This document shows positions 6,948 through 7,687 of a DNA stretch of 7,687 nucleotides, piece by piece. How positions within the stretch are numbered: the first letter of the stretch is position 1; each line of letters starts with the position of its first letter. The position numbers and the translations under genes are program-made. The notes under the pieces were generated by a model, which saw only the letters and a program-made list of their open reading frames with translations, ran no database searches and was not told the origin of the DNA. The stretch lies in assembly GCA_027484885.1 (NCBI GenBank), contig JAIXSD010000618.1:1-7687 (forward strand), given 5' to 3'. The stretch is from Rubrivivax sp. GTDB lineage: Bacteria; Pseudomonadota; Gammaproteobacteria; Burkholderiales; Burkholderiaceae_C.

Positions 6948-7017
6948 GCCCGAGCCCGGGCTTGGGCTTGCTTCGCCCCGCTTTTCGGGGCTTCACCGAG
7001 GGCTTCCCCGGGGTGAA
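6948..7017. repeat. Cluster of three adjacent GC-rich hairpins
   Basis: Three inverted repeats follow almost back to back. At 6948-6967, GCCCGAGC pairs with GCTTGGGC (one G-T wobble) around CCGG. At 6975-6991, GCCCCG pairs with CGGGGC around CTTTT. At 6992-7017, TTCACC pairs with GGTGAA around an inner GGG/CCC hairpin. None is followed by a T-run on either strand. They could terminate transcription with help, or fold the pilB leader. Confidence 0.55.
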
Positions 7018-7151
7018 ATCATGTGCTCCGGCACCTCGGCCTGCGCATGATTCGGCCCTGCTCGGTTTACAGTCCTGATTGATTCGTCCTGTCCATCCTG
7101 CCTCTGTGGGATGAGCGCCCCCTTCATCGACCTGCGAGCCTGATCTACACC

Positions 7152-7687
7152 GTGGAACCCACCCTGGCCGAGCCGCCTCAGTCCGCCCTTTCGGGCGTGG
7201 CGCGCATGCTGGTGCATGCCGGCAAGCTGCAGCCCAAAGCGGCTGAAGACCTGATGCGCCAGGCGCGCGAGAAGAAGACCAGCTTCGTCAATTCGGTGAT
7301 CGCGGCGGGACTAGTGAGCCCGGTGGACCTGGCCCACACCCTCTCCACAGCCCTGGCCGTGCCGCTGCTGGACCTGAACGCCATGGATGTTCAGCGCATG
7401 CCGCAGAACATCATCGACAACAAGCTGGCCCAGCAGTACCAGGTGGTGGTGCTGGGGCGGCGCGGCAGCCGGCTCTTCATCGGCGGCGCCGACCCGACCG
7501 ACCAGGACGTGGTCGAACGCATCAAGTTCGCCACCCAGCTGACGCCGGAATGGGTGATCGTCGAGCACGACAAGCTGACCAAGTTGCTGGCGGGCGCCAG
7601 CTCCAGCGCCAGCGAGGCCCTGGAAACCATCACCGGCGGTGATTTCGATTTCGACATCGCCGAGGAAGACACGGCCCCCCAGGAAAC
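7152..7687 (+). CDS. pilB: Type IV pilus extension ATPase PilB, N-terminal part (cut by window end)
   Basis: PilB is the cytoplasmic hexameric motor that drives type IV pilus polymerisation, used in twitching, adhesion and DNA uptake. The 178 codons seen match the N-terminal region of the GspE/PilB family by pattern to Pseudomonas PilB: SGVARMLVHAGKL (14-26), SFVNSVIAAGLVS (44-56), then PLLDLNAMD (71-79), IIDNKLAQQYQVVVLGRRG (87-105), RLFIGGADPTDQ (107-118) and TPEWVIVEHDKL (131-142). An acidic tail (GGDFDFDIAEED, 162-173) precedes the unseen catalytic domain; Walker motifs lie beyond the window. I chose GTG at 7152 because conserved sequence begins soon after. It has no good ribosome site, and the frame is open upstream to 7083. 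ATG 7209 is an internal alternative that would lose conserved residues. pilC and pilD commonly follow pilB, but that cannot be checked here. Confidence 0.9.
   Translation, partial: MEPTLAEPPQSALSGVARMLVHAGKLQPKAAEDLMRQAREKKTSFVNSVIAAGLVSPVDLAHTLSTALAVPLLDLNAMDVQRMPQNIIDNKLAQQYQVVVLGRRGSRLFIGGADPTDQDVVERIKFATQLTPEWVIVEHDKLTKLLAGASSSASEALETITGGDFDFDIAEEDTAPQE

Larger units (their letters stand above)
6774..7151. other. Structured non-coding gap between kinase and pilB
   Basis: This 378-base stretch has no convincing gene on either strand; the open frames crossing it are extensions of antisense or off-frame reading of neighbours. It begins with a short AT-richer patch (about 6789-6823) unlike the surrounding GC-rich DNA. 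It then holds four predicted stem-loops (6824-6855, 6948-6967, 6975-6991, 6992-7017). TTTACA occurs twice (6803-6808, 7066-7071) as a possible -35-like box, but neither has a matching -10. It probably contains the 3' end of the kinase transcript and the pilB promoter and leader. A ten-codon open frame (7111-7143) ends nine bases before the pilB start. Confidence 0.6.

Noticed and set aside
6975..6991. GCCCCG/CGGGGC hairpin as a classical intrinsic terminator.
   Set aside because: There is no T-run after the stem on either strand; the Ts are in the loop.
6206..7078. 290-residue + strand open frame extending from the kinase into the gap.
   Set aside because: Most of it is an off-frame, Arg/Pro/Ala-rich reading of the HisKA/HATPase region, and the tail in the gap shows no motif.

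Overview
The window is very GC-rich and densely coding, with overlapping start and stop codons and strongly GC-biased codon use. Together with the protein sequences, this suggests a Burkholderiales betaproteobacterium of the Rubrivivax/Roseateles/Leptothrix type. That placement is inferred from overall character, not from a database search. Seven genes are supported: six complete and one cut by the window edge. No tRNA, rRNA, insertion sequence, CRISPR array or integrase was seen.

Left part (about 1-3104, + strand): a chemotaxis adaptation cluster, cheW-cheR-cheD-cheB. cheR/cheD overlap by 8 bases and cheD/cheB by 4 (ATGA), which suggests one translationally coupled operon. CheW links receptors to the kinase CheA. 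CheR and CheB add and remove receptor methyl groups. CheD deamidates receptor glutamines. CheA, receptors and a bona fide CheY are not in the window and may lie upstream.

Middle part (3058-6773): a candidate three-component sensory locus. A stand-alone receiver protein is on the - strand, and its 3' end overlaps the end of cheB by 47 bp. It is divergent from a + strand pair: an exported PhnD-like periplasmic binding protein and, 18 bases later, a large membrane histidine kinase with an extracytoplasmic domain, two PAS domains, HisKA and HATPase. No ABC permease or ATPase is present, so the binding protein probably feeds ligand information to the kinase. The receiver has no output domain, so signalling would go on by protein contact. 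The 122-base divergent spacer contains a perfect 8-bp inverted repeat next to the binding-protein start.

Right part (6774-7687): a 378-base non-coding gap containing four predicted stem-loops, then the N-terminal 178 codons of the type IV pilus extension ATPase PilB, which runs off the window.

Most of the window is recognisable. The least explained elements are the ligand and output of the binding protein/kinase/receiver set, the 47-bp tail-to-tail gene overlap, and the structured gap upstream of pilB.
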